A stretch of 64,000 bases of DNA from Paenibacillus silagei (GCF_017874735.1 NZ_JAGGLV010000031.1:1-64000), one strand, 5' to 3'; counted from the stretch's first letter, positions 1-8,243 are shown. The notes: generated from the sequence alone by a model not told the origin. Numbers and translations are program-made.

Positions 1-48
1 GGCATGCCGCCAGCGTTCGTCCTGAGCCAGGATCAAACTCTCCAAATT
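1..48 (-). rRNA. rrs: 16S ribosomal RNA, 5' end only
   Basis: Read on the minus strand, the first bases give the universal start of bacterial 16S rRNA: GAGAGTTTGATCCTGGCTCA followed by GGACGAACGCTGGCGGC. The rest of the gene lies outside the window. The mature 5' end is placed at about position 47-48 by comparison with Bacillus 16S, where a short AT-rich stretch precedes GGAGAG. The exact end is inferred. Confidence 0.95.
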
Positions 49-154
49 GGTATTTAGAAAGAGCGATTGCTCATTTTGAAACATCTGACGAGAATGGTTA
101 CATTCTCTAATTTTGGATCTCGCCGAAGCGATCTCCGATACTCACTCGTTGTTC

Positions 155-165
155 AGTTTTCAAAG
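155..165 (-). promoter_or_regulatory. boxA-like antitermination element in the rRNA leader
   Basis: The minus strand reads CTTTGAAAACT inside the leader between the putative rrn promoter and the 16S 5' end. This matches the boxA core of Bacillus rRNA leaders, which binds Nus factors to prevent premature Rho termination. A short hairpin with a TTCG loop follows at about 115-136. Function is inferred from the motif and its position. Confidence 0.6.
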
Positions 166-213
166 ATCAAGCTCGTTGTCAATGTCGATTAGCTCGTCAC
201 CAGCAACTTTTAT

Positions 214-242
214 AATATAACATGGATCAGACAACTATGCAA
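214..242 (-). promoter_or_regulatory. Putative rRNA operon promoter
   Basis: On the minus strand, TTGCAT (237-242) and TATATT (214-219) are separated by exactly 17 nt, fitting a sigma-A promoter that would start transcription near 205-208, about 160 nt upstream of the mature 16S. It begins only a few bases after the stop codon of the preceding gene, so that gene could also read through into the rrn operon. Confidence 0.6.
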
Positions 243-245
243 CTA

Positions 246-1130
246 TTATTTCAAAAGTTCTTGCTGAAGCAATACCATCAGCTCTTCCGCAGTATCCCAA
301 ACCAGAGGACGTATCTCCTGAAGATGGATCCTTAATGTATCTGCCTCATCGCTTCTGACTGTCCAGATTACCGGAATGTTCAGCCCAAGCGCATAGCCCG
401 CTGCCAGATACACCTCAGATGACTGGCCTGTGAGGTCCGCAATAACCAGCTTACTGTCCGCCACAGGCTCCAGCGAATTCGCAGCTTCGTTCTTGCTGGC
501 AAGCAAACGGGGGAAATAGCCCAACTGCTCGATTTTGGCCCACAGCTTGTCCTGCCACTCCGCCTGCAGCTTCTCATCATCCGGCAGAAGAACGGTGCAT
601 TGCTGTAAGGTCCGGCCTCCTGAGGCAGCCACTGCTTCCTCCCACCCCAGGGAGGTCAATGTGAAATTCATACCTTCCCGGACTAACAGATTCTCACCTT
701 GCAGCCTGTCAATAATATAGACCAGCTCCTGCAGATTGGGAGAGTATGTCAGATTGTAGCTGCGGGACAGGGGATGAATCACTACGGGCTCCCCGGGGCC
801 ACTACAATGCCTATATAGATACTGCAACAGCCGTTCACCTTTATTCTCAGCCGTTACCGGAATACCCGGGGCATTCACAATATCCTCCAGATCGCCGAAC
901 GCAAGGATCACCTTCTCGCCACAATCCGTCTTTTCGCGGATATAACCTGAGATCAGATGCAGCATGTCCCGCTTCTGTTGGAACGGGAGCGCAAGAATTG
1001 ATTCATAGCTGTCTCTAAGCAGGCCGTAGCTTCCGCCAGGAGAGCAGGAGCAGTCGATATACTGATCGTACTCACCGTCTGCTGTAATGCGGACAATCTG
1101 ATCGCAGAATGCACAATGTTTCTTTTGCAT
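246..1130 (-). CDS. Nucleoside 2-deoxyribosyltransferase-like / TIR-like protein with Cys-rich N-terminus
   Basis: Protein of about 294 residues. The N-terminus holds paired cysteines (CAFC, then CSCS about 20 residues on) that look like a small zinc-binding knuckle. The last ~90 residues resemble the nucleoside 2-deoxyribosyltransferase-like fold of TIR-type proteins, with a VIADLTG strand-turn and GYALGLNIPVIW. In active family members the following segment usually carries a catalytic Glu (as in VYYEAGYA); here it reads VYLAAGYA, so the Glu appears to be Ala and enzymatic activity is doubtful. ATG at 1130 was chosen because AGAGGTG sits 6 nt upstream; the GTG at 1139 overlaps that ribosome binding site. 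It lies directly upstream of the rrn promoter. The role is unknown; nucleotide sensing is one possibility. Confidence 0.6.
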   Translation of the reverse strand: MQKKHCAFCDQIVRITADGEYDQYIDCSCSPGGSYGLLRDSYESILALPFQQKRDMLHLISGYIREKTDCGEKVILAFGDLEDIVNAPGIPVTAENKGERLLQYLYRHCSGPGEPVVIHPLSRSYNLTYSPNLQELVYIIDRLQGENLLVREGMNFTLTSLGWEEAVAASGGRTLQQCTVLLPDDEKLQAEWQDKLWAKIEQLGYFPRLLASKNEAANSLEPVADSKLVIADLTGQSSEVYLAAGYALGLNIPVIWTVRSDEADTLRIHLQEIRPLVWDTAEELMVLLQQELLK

Positions 1131-1286
1131 AATTATCACCTCTTCAGAATAGCAGTCCCCCTACCTTACCAAGAATGTATTGAAAAGTGGACCGGAAATT
1201 CCTTCCTCCCCGACAGCTTGACATGCCTGATTTCGGAATTATGCCAAGGAGATTGCCGAAGCGGAGCATGCGGAGTTCACCACATT

Positions 1287-2057
1287 TTAATTAAACTGCC
1301 AGCAGCTCAAGCTTAGATTGCCATACTGATAACTCCGGTGAAGCAGCTGCGCATTACGCCCCGGGTCTCCCGCTCCCATAGCGATGAACAGCGGAATAAA
1401 GTGCTCACTCGTCGGGACCGCCATCTCCGCATAAGGAGCAAGCTCCTCGTATTGGAACAGCGCTTCTGTATCCCATGCTCCCACCTTCTCCTGAATCCAG
1501 TGATCGAACTGCTCGGCCCACCCGTTGACCTCCTCCGAATTCCAGTTCAACCTCCGCAGATTATGAACGGTTCCGCCGCTGGCGATGATAAGCACATCCT
1601 GTTCACGCAGCGCCGCCAGTGCCTTGCCGATCTCATACTGCTGCGCATTAGGCAGATCACGATTCACAGACATCGCCACGACCGGAATATCCGCCTCCGG
1701 ATAGAGCAGCTTCAGCACTGCCCATGCGCCGTGGTCGAGCCCTCTTTGTTCATCCCTGACATTCTTCACACCACCCGCGGTCAAAAGCTTCTGAATCTGC
1801 TCCACGAGAGCCGGATCACCATGTGCGGGATACGTCATCTGGTACAGCTCGTCCTGGAATCCGCCAAAGTCATAAATGGTATCATACGTTGCCGCCGCGC
1901 CCACGGACTGCACGGGTTCCTCCCAATGCGCTGAGAAGAGAACGATGGCTTTCGGTTTGGGCATATGGTCCTTGAACTCTTTTAACAGCTTGGTGTAGGC
2001 ATTATCTTCAAGAACGATAGATGGAGCTCCGTGTGCAAAAAAATAGGAAGGCATCAT
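1287..2057 (-). CDS. DODA-type extradiol aromatic ring-opening dioxygenase (LigB/YgiD family)
   Basis: A 256-residue protein of the class III extradiol dioxygenase family related to 4,5-DOPA dioxygenase, which cleaves catechol rings with a non-haem metal. Visible motifs are FFAHGAPS at the N-terminus, LFSAHWEEP, the YDFGGFQDELYQ segment, GLDHGAWAVLK and the SGGTVHNLR segment; the His residues in these are the expected metal and catalytic ligands. The length is typical (~260). The start is ATG 2057, 9 nt after GGAG; an in-frame TTG at 2063 is too close to the ribosome binding site. It follows the esterase gene by 6 nt, so the two are almost certainly co-transcribed. The true substrate is unknown; such proteins are often annotated without a confirmed catechol substrate. 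Confidence 0.85.
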   Translation of the reverse strand: MMPSYFFAHGAPSIVLEDNAYTKLLKEFKDHMPKPKAIVLFSAHWEEPVQSVGAAATYDTIYDFGGFQDELYQMTYPAHGDPALVEQIQKLLTAGGVKNVRDEQRGLDHGAWAVLKLLYPEADIPVVAMSVNRDLPNAQQYEIGKALAALREQDVLIIASGGTVHNLRRLNWNSEEVNGWAEQFDHWIQEKVGAWDTEALFQYEELAPYAEMAVPTSEHFIPLFIAMGAGDPGRNAQLLHRSYQYGNLSLSCWQFN

Positions 2058-2063
2058 AGTCAA

Positions 2064-2723
2064 TCACTCCTTATTAATGGTTAATCCGGCATCCTGCTTG
2101 AGCCATTGCAAGAAATCACGCTGGTTCTCTTCAGTTACGCCATGGTCGGACGGATAGAGTCTGAAGGTCAACCGTTCGGTTTGCCCCTTCAGATAGGCGG
2201 CAGTCTCATGTCCAATGCTCACCGGGAACACCGAATCGTATTCACCATGCGAAGCGAAGACAGACACGTTCTTAAGGCTACGGAGCTTATACTCCATTTT
2301 CACAAATTCAGGAATATATCCATTCAGTGCGACAATCCCCTTCAGCTGATCTCCCATCGTAAGCGCAAGCGTCATAGACAGAATGGCCCCTTGGCTGAAG
2401 CCGAGCAAATAACGTTTGTCCGGATCGATCGGATACTGCTGCGTTGCATAGTGAATGAAGGTCTCAAGATCGCTGACAGCTTGGTCAAACATCTCGCGGA
2501 TAGGGTTGCCCAGGCTTTTCAAATCATAATATTGATACCCCATACCCAGTGGCAGATTCCCGCGAACCCCGATAATAATGAACTCCTTAGCCAGCGGGGC
2601 CACCAGACCGAACATATTGCGCTCATCAGAGCCTTTGCCGTGAAAAGTAAAGATCACCGGGTATTTCCTGCCCTGCTCCAGCCCATCCGGTAGGTGAACA
2701 TCATATGAATACTTAGGATTCAT
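2064..2723 (-). CDS. Alpha/beta hydrolase, carboxylesterase/phospholipase type
   Basis: A 219-residue serine hydrolase. The oxyanion segment FTFHGKGSDE, nucleophile elbow GFSQGA, the acid in HGEYDSVFPV and the His in SDHGVTEEN form a complete catalytic triad in the expected order. It resembles the carboxylesterase/lysophospholipase group found beside glyoxalase- and dioxygenase-like genes in Bacilli. ATG 2723 was chosen because GGAGG lies 8 nt upstream; the in-frame ATG at 2738 has no ribosome binding site. It is the first gene of a two-gene operon with the dioxygenase. The promoter faces the divergent XRE-cupin regulator, which probably controls it. No signal peptide, so a cytoplasmic enzyme of unknown natural ester. 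Confidence 0.8.
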   Translation of the reverse strand: MNPKYSYDVHLPDGLEQGRKYPVIFTFHGKGSDERNMFGLVAPLAKEFIIIGVRGNLPLGMGYQYYDLKSLGNPIREMFDQAVSDLETFIHYATQQYPIDPDKRYLLGFSQGAILSMTLALTMGDQLKGIVALNGYIPEFVKMEYKLRSLKNVSVFASHGEYDSVFPVSIGHETAAYLKGQTERLTFRLYPSDHGVTEENQRDFLQWLKQDAGLTINKE

Positions 2724-2794
2724 CTTATTTTCCTCCATAACTGAAGATTATCACTTGAATATTAGTTATAATAATATATTTTCTATATGAGTAA

Positions 2795-2843
2795 TTTATC
2801 GCAATGCACATTGACTTGTCAACAATAAAATTGTTAATATGAA
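2795..2843. promoter_or_regulatory. Overlapping divergent promoters with palindromic operator candidate
   Basis: Minus strand: a perfect -35 TTGACA (2817-2822), a 16-nt spacer and GATAAA (2795-2800), driving the esterase operon. Plus strand: TTGTCA (2816-2821), 16 nt, TATGAA (2838-2843), driving the XRE-cupin gene. The inverted repeat AACAAT-AAA-ATTGTT (2821-2835) covers both -35 regions. It is a natural operator candidate for the XRE-cupin protein, giving autoregulation and control of the neighbours. The -35 match is direct observation; the operator role is inference. Confidence 0.5.
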
Positions 2844-2883
2844 AATAAGTTTAGTATTACAAATATTATAGAGGTGTGATCCT

Positions 2884-3435
2884 ATGGATATCGGCGCTAC
2901 AATACGGGCAATCCGCAAGCGGAAAAATATCACCATCGCGCAAATCTGCGACACTACCGGCCTCTCCCAAGGCTTCATGAGCCAGGTCGAAACCAATAAG
3001 ACCTCCCCTTCCATCGCTACACTGGAGAATATCGCCCAGGCTCTGAAGGTTCCTCTTGCTTATTTGCTGCTCAAAAAAGAAGAACGCATGCAGATTGTCC
3101 GCAAGGATGAACGGAGAATCACCACCAGCGGCGCAGCCGAGCTAAAGGTCGAACACCTCAGCTCCACTCAGAACGTCCGGATGTCAATCGTCGAGTTCCC
3201 TCCCGGTGCCATGATTGGAGATGCCCCCCATGCACATGAAGGACAGGAGGTCCATGTTGTCATTAAAGGAACCATCTATGCGCAGCAAGGGGAAGATGGA
3301 GCTGAATTTACTGAGGGTGATTCCTTTAGCTGGAATGCCTGCACCCCCCATTCCGTCAAAAATACGGGAGAGGACACCGCGATTGTGCTAATCTCCATCT
3401 ACACTGAAAGCGAAAACGGACAGGATGTCCTCTGA
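2884..3435 (+). CDS. XRE-family transcriptional regulator with C-terminal cupin domain
   Basis: A 183-residue protein. Residues ~5-60 form an XRE helix-turn-helix (IRAIRKRKNITIAQICDTTG, then LSQGFMSQVE with NKTSPSI), and residues ~105-175 form a cupin_2 barrel (PPGAMIGDAPHAHEGQEVHV, later GDSFSWNACTPHSVKNTG). The cupin usually binds a small effector. The start ATG 2884 follows GAGGTG by 7 nt. It is transcribed divergently from the esterase/dioxygenase operon with a shared operator candidate between them, so it probably regulates that operon. The cognate ligand cannot be read from sequence. Confidence 0.88.
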   Translation: MDIGATIRAIRKRKNITIAQICDTTGLSQGFMSQVETNKTSPSIATLENIAQALKVPLAYLLLKKEERMQIVRKDERRITTSGAAELKVEHLSSTQNVRMSIVEFPPGAMIGDAPHAHEGQEVHVVIKGTIYAQQGEDGAEFTEGDSFSWNACTPHSVKNTGEDTAIVLISIYTESENGQDVL

Positions 3436-3441
3436 ACAATC

Positions 3442-3484
3442 AAAAGCCCGTACTCTGGCCGGATAGGCGGAGTGCGGGCTTTTA
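3442..3484. terminator. Bidirectional terminator
   Basis: AAAAGCCCG... pairs with CGGGCTTTT around a GC-rich loop, with T and A tracts at the two ends. It sits between the convergent XRE-cupin gene and the peptidase E gene and can serve both. Confidence 0.85.
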
Positions 3485-3485
3485 T

Positions 3486-4214
3486 TCACATATTCGCTAT
3501 CTCATTATATTCAGCATGCTTCTCAATCTCCGTCACGATCATCTGCTGATTAATCTCTTGAATCTTATAGGCCTTGGCCTGTTCTCTGGAAGAGATCACT
3601 TTATACCCATCATCTTTATAAATAATGGCACAGTGATTCTCAATGGCTATGCCTGTTGTATTCATTCCCTTAACCATCTCCAAAAAATCTGTCTCGCGGT
3701 TGTCTTCATTATAATGAGGACAGTGAATCCCTGGTAAGATCCCCATCGCCTTCAATTTGATATAGATCCATTTCCCTTCATTATCGAACGCCTCTGAGTC
3801 ACTATGACCGTATTCGTACCAGCAGATCGAACCCGCACTCATCCCTGACAACACAACCCCCGAGTCGTACGCTTGCTTCAGCAAAATATCCACACCATGC
3901 TCCCGCCAAATGTCCAGCATCTTCCTCGTATTACCGCCACCCACATAGATTAAATCGGCGGATAAGATCATATCTTCTATTTCTTCTGGTGCATATGTAT
4001 TTTTCGCCAGCAGCAAATGCTTAATCTCACACCCCAACCGGTCACCATATACTAATTGAAAAGAGTCACAATACCCTTCGGCATCCATGCTGGCTGTAGG
4101 AATGAACAACGCTTTGGGATTCTTTTTGTTCGTTAGATCTACAATCGTTTGATCGATTGCCAAAGTCTCCAATTCGCTAATCTCTCCTCCGCCAATCGCC
4201 ACAATAATCCCCAT
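3486..4214 (-). CDS. Peptidase E / cyanophycinase-like serine peptidase (family S51)
   Basis: A 242-residue cytoplasmic protein of the type-1 glutamine-amidotransferase-like fold. The nucleophile elbow GMSAGSICW carries the catalytic Ser, YVGGGNTRKML is the typical oxyanion-side motif, and the GIHCPHYNEDNR segment supplies the expected His region. Peptidase E cleaves Asp-X dipeptides; cyanophycinases share the fold, so substrate specificity is open. ATG 4214 is preferred because GGAG lies 8 nt upstream; GTG 4223 and ATG 4220 overlap or crowd the ribosome binding site. It is isolated by terminators on both sides, so it is a single-gene unit. It is somewhat richer in AT than its neighbours. Confidence 0.8.
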   Translation of the reverse strand: MGIIVAIGGGEISELETLAIDQTIVDLTNKKNPKALFIPTASMDAEGYCDSFQLVYGDRLGCEIKHLLLAKNTYAPEEIEDMILSADLIYVGGGNTRKMLDIWREHGVDILLKQAYDSGVVLSGMSAGSICWYEYGHSDSEAFDNEGKWIYIKLKAMGILPGIHCPHYNEDNRETDFLEMVKGMNTTGIAIENHCAIIYKDDGYKVISSREQAKAYKIQEINQQMIVTEIEKHAEYNEIANM

Positions 4215-4256
4215 CTTCATCACTCCTATTTATAATATTGAAGCAAAAAAAGAATA

Positions 4257-4304
4257 CAAAAAAGTCCCGGATGCATTACGTCTTATTCAGACATACCGGG
4301 ACTG
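4257..4304 (-). terminator. Rho-independent terminator of the RNA methyltransferase gene
   Basis: On the minus strand AGTCCCGG...CCGGGACT forms an 8-bp stem followed by TTTTTTG, just past the stop of the SpoU-type gene. Confidence 0.85.
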
Positions 4305-4319
4305 ACTTTGTTGTGAAAG

Positions 4320-5126
4320 TTATATAGGTTGGTTAAGATAATTCCCCCGCTGCCGCATCCCCTCAAACAGCAGGATCGTCGCGGCCATCGCGGCGTTCAG
4401 CGATTCGGCACGGCCAGCCATGGGGATCAGGATGCTTTTGTCGACTAGACGGGCTGTCCCGGGCGAGATGCCTTGGCCTTCGCTGCCAATCAGCAACCAC
4501 TGGCTGCCGTGAAAATCATGGGTGTAGCAGGAATCCTCCGCCGTCAGAGAGGTGCTGACCAGCAGCGCACCACGCTCCCGCGCCTGCGGCAGAATCGTGC
4601 CGAGCTCTCCCTCCACTACCGGGAGATGGAACATTGAGCCCATCGTAGACCGGATGGTCTTCGGATTGAAGAGGTCGGCGCAGCCTTGGCCGAGAATCAC
4701 GCCGTCCGCACCGGCCGCATCCGCGCTGCGGATGATGGTGCCCACATTGCCGGGGTCCTGGACCCCGTCCAGCACCACAACCAGGCTGTCCGGCTTCGCC
4801 AGAATGGCCTCTATCCCCTTCTGCTCCTTCCGCACAATGGCGAACACCGGCTGCGGTGTGCCTGTGCTGCTGCACTTGGCAACCACCGCTGCCGACACGC
4901 CGATGACCTCCATACCCTGCACCGCCTGAAGCAGCGGCTTCAATTCAGACGGCATTCCTTTATCGAGGTCAAAGGCCAGGCATTCCACATCCGCTTCCGC
5001 CTGCAGCGCCTCCTGCACGAGATGAATGCCTTCTACGATATATTTACCGGACTTGTCGCGGTGCTTCTTCTCCTGCAGTCCGGCCCATTCCTTCACCCGC
5101 GTGTTCTGCGGCGACATAATTTCCAT
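4320..5126 (-). CDS. TrmH/SpoU-family RNA 2'-O-methyltransferase (YsgA type)
   Basis: A 268-residue SPOUT enzyme that would transfer a methyl group from SAM to a ribose 2'-OH in rRNA or tRNA. An N-terminal L30e-like RNA-binding region (residues ~1-100, IMSPQNTRVKEW) is followed by the knotted catalytic domain. Motif 1 is DGVQDPGNVGTIIRSADA, motif 2 LLIGSEGQGIS and motif 3 IPMAGRAESLNAAMAATI, all intact. It lies near sspI, as ysgA and sspI do in Bacillus subtilis, supporting a vertically inherited locus. The exact target nucleotide is unknown. The gene follows ktrA with a 31-nt gap and probably shares its promoter. Confidence 0.9.
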   Translation of the reverse strand: MEIMSPQNTRVKEWAGLQEKKHRDKSGKYIVEGIHLVQEALQAEADVECLAFDLDKGMPSELKPLLQAVQGMEVIGVSAAVVAKCSSTGTPQPVFAIVRKEQKGIEAILAKPDSLVVVLDGVQDPGNVGTIIRSADAAGADGVILGQGCADLFNPKTIRSTMGSMFHLPVVEGELGTILPQARERGALLVSTSLTAEDSCYTHDFHGSQWLLIGSEGQGISPGTARLVDKSILIPMAGRAESLNAAMAATILLFEGMRQRGNYLNQPI

Positions 5127-5157
5127 AGGGTCCTACCTTTCTGATGCTTACAGATTC

Positions 5158-5817
5158 CTATTGATAAGCCATTTCCAGCTTCGTCAGATTATCCTTCCGT
5201 CCGACAATGACAAGGACATCTCCATCGGTCAGGCGGTCCTCCGCTCTGGGGGATATATTCATTTCCTCGCCCTGACGGATCGCCATAACATTGCACCCAT
5301 ATTTGGCGCGTATGTCAAGCTCCTGCAGGTTCTTGCCCAGCATCGGTCCTGAGACCTTCATGTCGAGAATGCTGTACTCCGGTGACAGCTCGATGTAATC
5401 GAGGATGTTCGGAGAAGCGAGATGATGCGCCACCCGCATCCCCATGTCCCGCTCCGGGTAGATCACCTTATCTGCTCCGATTTTACCCAGCACCTTGCCG
5501 TGCAGCTCACTTTTGGCTTTGGCGATAATGGCAGGTACGCCCAGATCCTTCAAGATCAGCGTTGTCAGAATGCTGGCCTGAATATCCTCCCCGATGGCGA
5601 CTACCACCACATCGAAGTTACGGATGCCAAGCGCACGCAGCGCCTCTTCATCCGTGGAGTCTGCAGATACGGCATGGGTCACAATATTGGAGATTTCCTG
5701 GGTGCGCTGTTCATCCGCATCAATGGCCAGCACCTCATAGCCCATCCCGCTGAGCGCCTTGGCCACACTTGAGCCGAAGCGGCCCATGCCGATGATCGCA
5801 TACTGTTTTTTTGCCAT
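5158..5817 (-). CDS. ktrA: Potassium uptake regulatory subunit KtrA/TrkA
   Basis: A 219-residue RCK protein. Residues 1-~125 form the Rossmann RCK_N domain with GMGRFGSSVA nucleotide loop and the DADEQRTQ acidic strand end. Residues ~135-219 form RCK_C (MKVSGPMLGKNLQEL... GDVLVIVGRKD). KtrA forms a cytoplasmic octameric ring that binds ATP/ADP and cyclic di-AMP and gates the KtrB membrane channel. No ktrB is adjacent, so it must be elsewhere (ktrC-like arrangement is possible). Start ATG 5817 is preceded by GGGAGGG. I looked for a cyclic di-AMP riboswitch in the ~50-nt leader and did not see one. Confidence 0.9.
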   Translation of the reverse strand: MAKKQYAIIGMGRFGSSVAKALSGMGYEVLAIDADEQRTQEISNIVTHAVSADSTDEEALRALGIRNFDVVVVAIGEDIQASILTTLILKDLGVPAIIAKAKSELHGKVLGKIGADKVIYPERDMGMRVAHHLASPNILDYIELSPEYSILDMKVSGPMLGKNLQELDIRAKYGCNVMAIRQGEEMNISPRAEDRLTDGDVLVIVGRKDNLTKLEMAYQ

Positions 5818-5856
5818 TAAGCCTTGTCCCTCCCGCCCATATAATACATCTCACAC

Positions 5857-5885
5857 AGTATAGCATAAGCCGTTATAAACTTGAA
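5857..5885 (-). promoter_or_regulatory. Promoter of the ktrA operon
   Basis: Minus strand: TTCAAG (5880-5885), 17-nt spacer, TATACT (5857-5862) preceded by TGC, i.e. an extended -10. It would start transcription about 30-35 nt before the ktrA ATG. Confidence 0.55.
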
Positions 5886-6011
5886 TGTTCAGCGCTCCCG
5901 TAGGGCACCTTATAAGAAGGCTGCTTACCTGACTAAGCCCCTGCTTTCGAAGTCAGTTTTGCGATGCTGATTCAGAAAGCAGATGCTCACAAAACTTTAA
6001 GGAGGCCGATT

Positions 6012-6248
6012 ATGCCAGTCACCCTTGATTTGCGCCAGGCCATCATTCACAAGGTGCACGGCCAGTCCGAAGAAGGTCTGCGGGAGGTTATTGAGAATTC
6101 CGTGGACGGGCCGGAAGCCGCGCTTCCCGGACTGGGTGTCGTCTTTGAGATGATCTGGAAGGACCTCGACCCTGCGAAGCAGGACCGGGTTCTCTCTATG
6201 CTGCACAGACATCTGGACAAGCTTACCCCAGGGTCCATCACCTCCTAG
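6012..6248 (+). CDS. sspI: Small acid-soluble spore protein I
   Basis: A 78-residue minor SASP. The DLRQAIIHKVHG start and PGLGVVFEMIWKDLD core match the SspI family, found only in spore-forming Bacilli. The protein accumulates in the forespore core; it is not of the DNA-coating alpha/beta type. ATG 6012 follows AAGGAGG by 7 nt; the in-frame ATG at 5964 would add 16 residues absent from the family. The gene is divergent from ktrA. In the family it is transcribed by the forespore sigma factor G, but I could not find a convincing sigma-G promoter in the short upstream region. Confidence 0.93.
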   Translation: MPVTLDLRQAIIHKVHGQSEEGLREVIENSVDGPEAALPGLGVVFEMIWKDLDPAKQDRVLSMLHRHLDKLTPGSITS

Positions 6249-6265
6249 AGGAGGCCCATCCCGTC

Positions 6266-6319
6266 AAAAACCTCCGCACCCTACCGTGCTGCTGCACAGG
6301 TGGAGCCGGAGGTTTTTTT
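6266..6319 (+). terminator. Terminator after sspI
   Basis: CCTCCG (6271-6276) pairs with CGGAGG (6307-6312), flanked by A5 and T7 tracts. It may also work for prfC transcripts arriving from the right. Confidence 0.85.
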
Positions 6320-6371
6320 ATAGCCTAATCGTACATATGCTTAACTGTTCATCTTACTTCTATTACACCCA

Positions 6372-7958
6372 TCAAGGTGCAGTCTCCAGGAACTTCGCGG
6401 TCGGATTCTTCTCCATCGCGGTCCGCATAGCGTATTCGTTCTCGAACAGCACTACGTAATTACCCTTTTTGTCTGTAACCAGAGTGGAGTTGATCCGGAA
6501 CTTGCTGGCATCCGGCTTGTTCTCATCCACGATCCAGCGTGCGAACTGGTAGCTCATGCGCTGAAGCTGCACATCCACGCCATACTCACCCTTCATGCGG
6601 TATTCGAACACCTCGAACTGCAGTTGTCCGACTACACCCAGCAGAATATCGTCGAAGTTGACGGTACGGAACACCTGGATCATACCCTCTTCGGTCAGCT
6701 GGTCGATCCCCTTCTGGAATTGCTTCGACTTCAGTGCATTCTTGATGGTGACTTTGGAGAAAATCTCCGGCGAAAAGGTCGGCAGCTCATCGAATTCGAT
6801 ATCTCCGGCCTGACTGAGCGTGTCGCCAATCCGGAAGATGCCCGGGTCGAACAGACCGATAATATCCCCCGGATACGCCTCTTCAACAATGTCCCGGTCC
6901 TGGGCAAGGAACTGCTGCGGCTGGGACAGCTTGATGTCTTTGCCGGCACGTACATGCTTCACACTCATCCCGCGCTCGAACTTGCCGGACACGATACGCA
7001 GGAAAGCGATACGGTCACGGTGTGCGGGATTCATGTTCGCCTGAATTTTGAATACATAGCCGGTGAATTTCTCATTCGTCGGTTCTACAGCACCTGCTGT
7101 ACTGCGGCGTGGTTCAGGCTTCGGCGCAAGCTCCAGGAAATTATCCAGGAACGTCTGCACACCGAAGTTGTTGATAGCACTGCCGAAGAATACCGGAGTA
7201 ATCTCCCCGCGCAGCACCTTCTCATAGTCAAAAGGATCGCCCGCTACATCCAGCAGCTCCAGATCCGCGCATAGCTGATCATGCAGGTACTCCCCCGCCA
7301 TCTCACGGATAATCGGGTCGCGGTAGCTCTCCACCTTCTGAACTTTAATTACGGAATGGTCATCGCCCTGGAACAGCTCAACCTGATTCTTCATCCGGTC
7401 ATAGACGCCGCACAGCTCACGCCCCATCCCAATCGGCCAGTTCATCGGCACCGAGCGGATGCCCAGCACATTCTCCAGCTCCTCCATCAGATCAAACGGG
7501 CTGCGGCCTTCGCGGTCCAGCTTATTAATGAAGGTGAAGATCGGAATGCCGCGCTTCGCGCAGACCTGGAACAGCTTGATGGTCTGTGTCTCCACACCCT
7601 TGGCTACGTCGATCAGCATGACCGCGCTATCAGCCGCAGTGAGCGTACGATAGGTGTCTTCACTGAAATCCTGGTGACCCGGAGTATCCAGAATATTCAC
7701 CCGGTGGTCCAGGTAATCAAATTGCATCACAGAGGACGTAACCGAGATTCCGCGCTGCTTCTCAATTTCCATCCAGTCACTGGTGGCGTGCTTGCTTGCC
7801 TTACGGGCTTTGACTGTACCTGCCAGACGGATGGCACCTCCGAAGAGCAGCAGTTTCTCGGTCAGTGTAGTTTTACCCGCATCCGGGTGGGAAATAATCG
7901 CAAAGGTTCTGCGTTTGTCGACTTCACTCTGAAGCTTATGGTCCGTTGCTTTATTCAT
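6372..7958 (-). CDS. prfC: Peptide chain release factor 3
   Basis: A 528-residue translational GTPase that recycles RF1/RF2 from the ribosome after termination. The G domain is complete: G1 SHPDAGKTTLTEKLL, switch region EKQRGISVTSSV, G3 DTPGHQDF and G4 NKLDREG. Domains II and III follow to the expected full length (family ~525). The start ATG 7958 has only a modest ribosome binding site (GAAGGG, 9 nt upstream). It is a single-gene unit with a long (~200 nt) leader. Confidence 0.96.
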   Translation of the reverse strand: MNKATDHKLQSEVDKRRTFAIISHPDAGKTTLTEKLLLFGGAIRLAGTVKARKASKHATSDWMEIEKQRGISVTSSVMQFDYLDHRVNILDTPGHQDFSEDTYRTLTAADSAVMLIDVAKGVETQTIKLFQVCAKRGIPIFTFINKLDREGRSPFDLMEELENVLGIRSVPMNWPIGMGRELCGVYDRMKNQVELFQGDDHSVIKVQKVESYRDPIIREMAGEYLHDQLCADLELLDVAGDPFDYEKVLRGEITPVFFGSAINNFGVQTFLDNFLELAPKPEPRRSTAGAVEPTNEKFTGYVFKIQANMNPAHRDRIAFLRIVSGKFERGMSVKHVRAGKDIKLSQPQQFLAQDRDIVEEAYPGDIIGLFDPGIFRIGDTLSQAGDIEFDELPTFSPEIFSKVTIKNALKSKQFQKGIDQLTEEGMIQVFRTVNFDDILLGVVGQLQFEVFEYRMKGEYGVDVQLQRMSYQFARWIVDENKPDASKFRINSTLVTDKKGNYVVLFENEYAMRTAMEKNPTAKFLETAP

Positions 7959-8162
7959 TGCACATATCCCTTCATCTATAAATTCATGCGTACTTCTGCC
8001 TCTATTACCGGATCAATCAAATCGGACTATTCATGGATTCAGATCCTTTCCTTAGAGAATCAACAGAGAATCAACGTCTATTTCTTGAACGTAACGTTTA
8101 CCATGTATAGGATCATCTATAGCGCTAGGCTTAGAAATCTTTATGTTGAAAGCATCCTTCTC

Positions 8163-8190
8163 AGTATAGCAAAATCCGGCAGAGATTATC
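8163..8190 (-). promoter_or_regulatory. Possible prfC promoter
   Basis: Minus strand TATACT (8163-8168) preceded by TTTTGC, an extended -10; the -35 region at 17-nt spacing is poor. The 342-nt gap between prfC and zwf holds only this, the zwf terminator and a short direct repeat GAGAATCAAC near 8055-8080. I see no gene in it. Confidence 0.4.
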
Positions 8191-8243
8191 TACAAAAAAG
8201 CGCCTGTAGTGAAATATCTTGTAATATAAATTCACGATTCAGC

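Noticed and set aside
5821..6000. Cyclic di-AMP riboswitch before ktrA
   Set aside because: The leader from the predicted promoter to the start is too short, and the conserved motif was not found.
5880..6011. Sigma-G promoter of sspI
   Set aside because: A TGAATG and a CTTATA are present but about 21 nt apart, too far for a sigma-G promoter.
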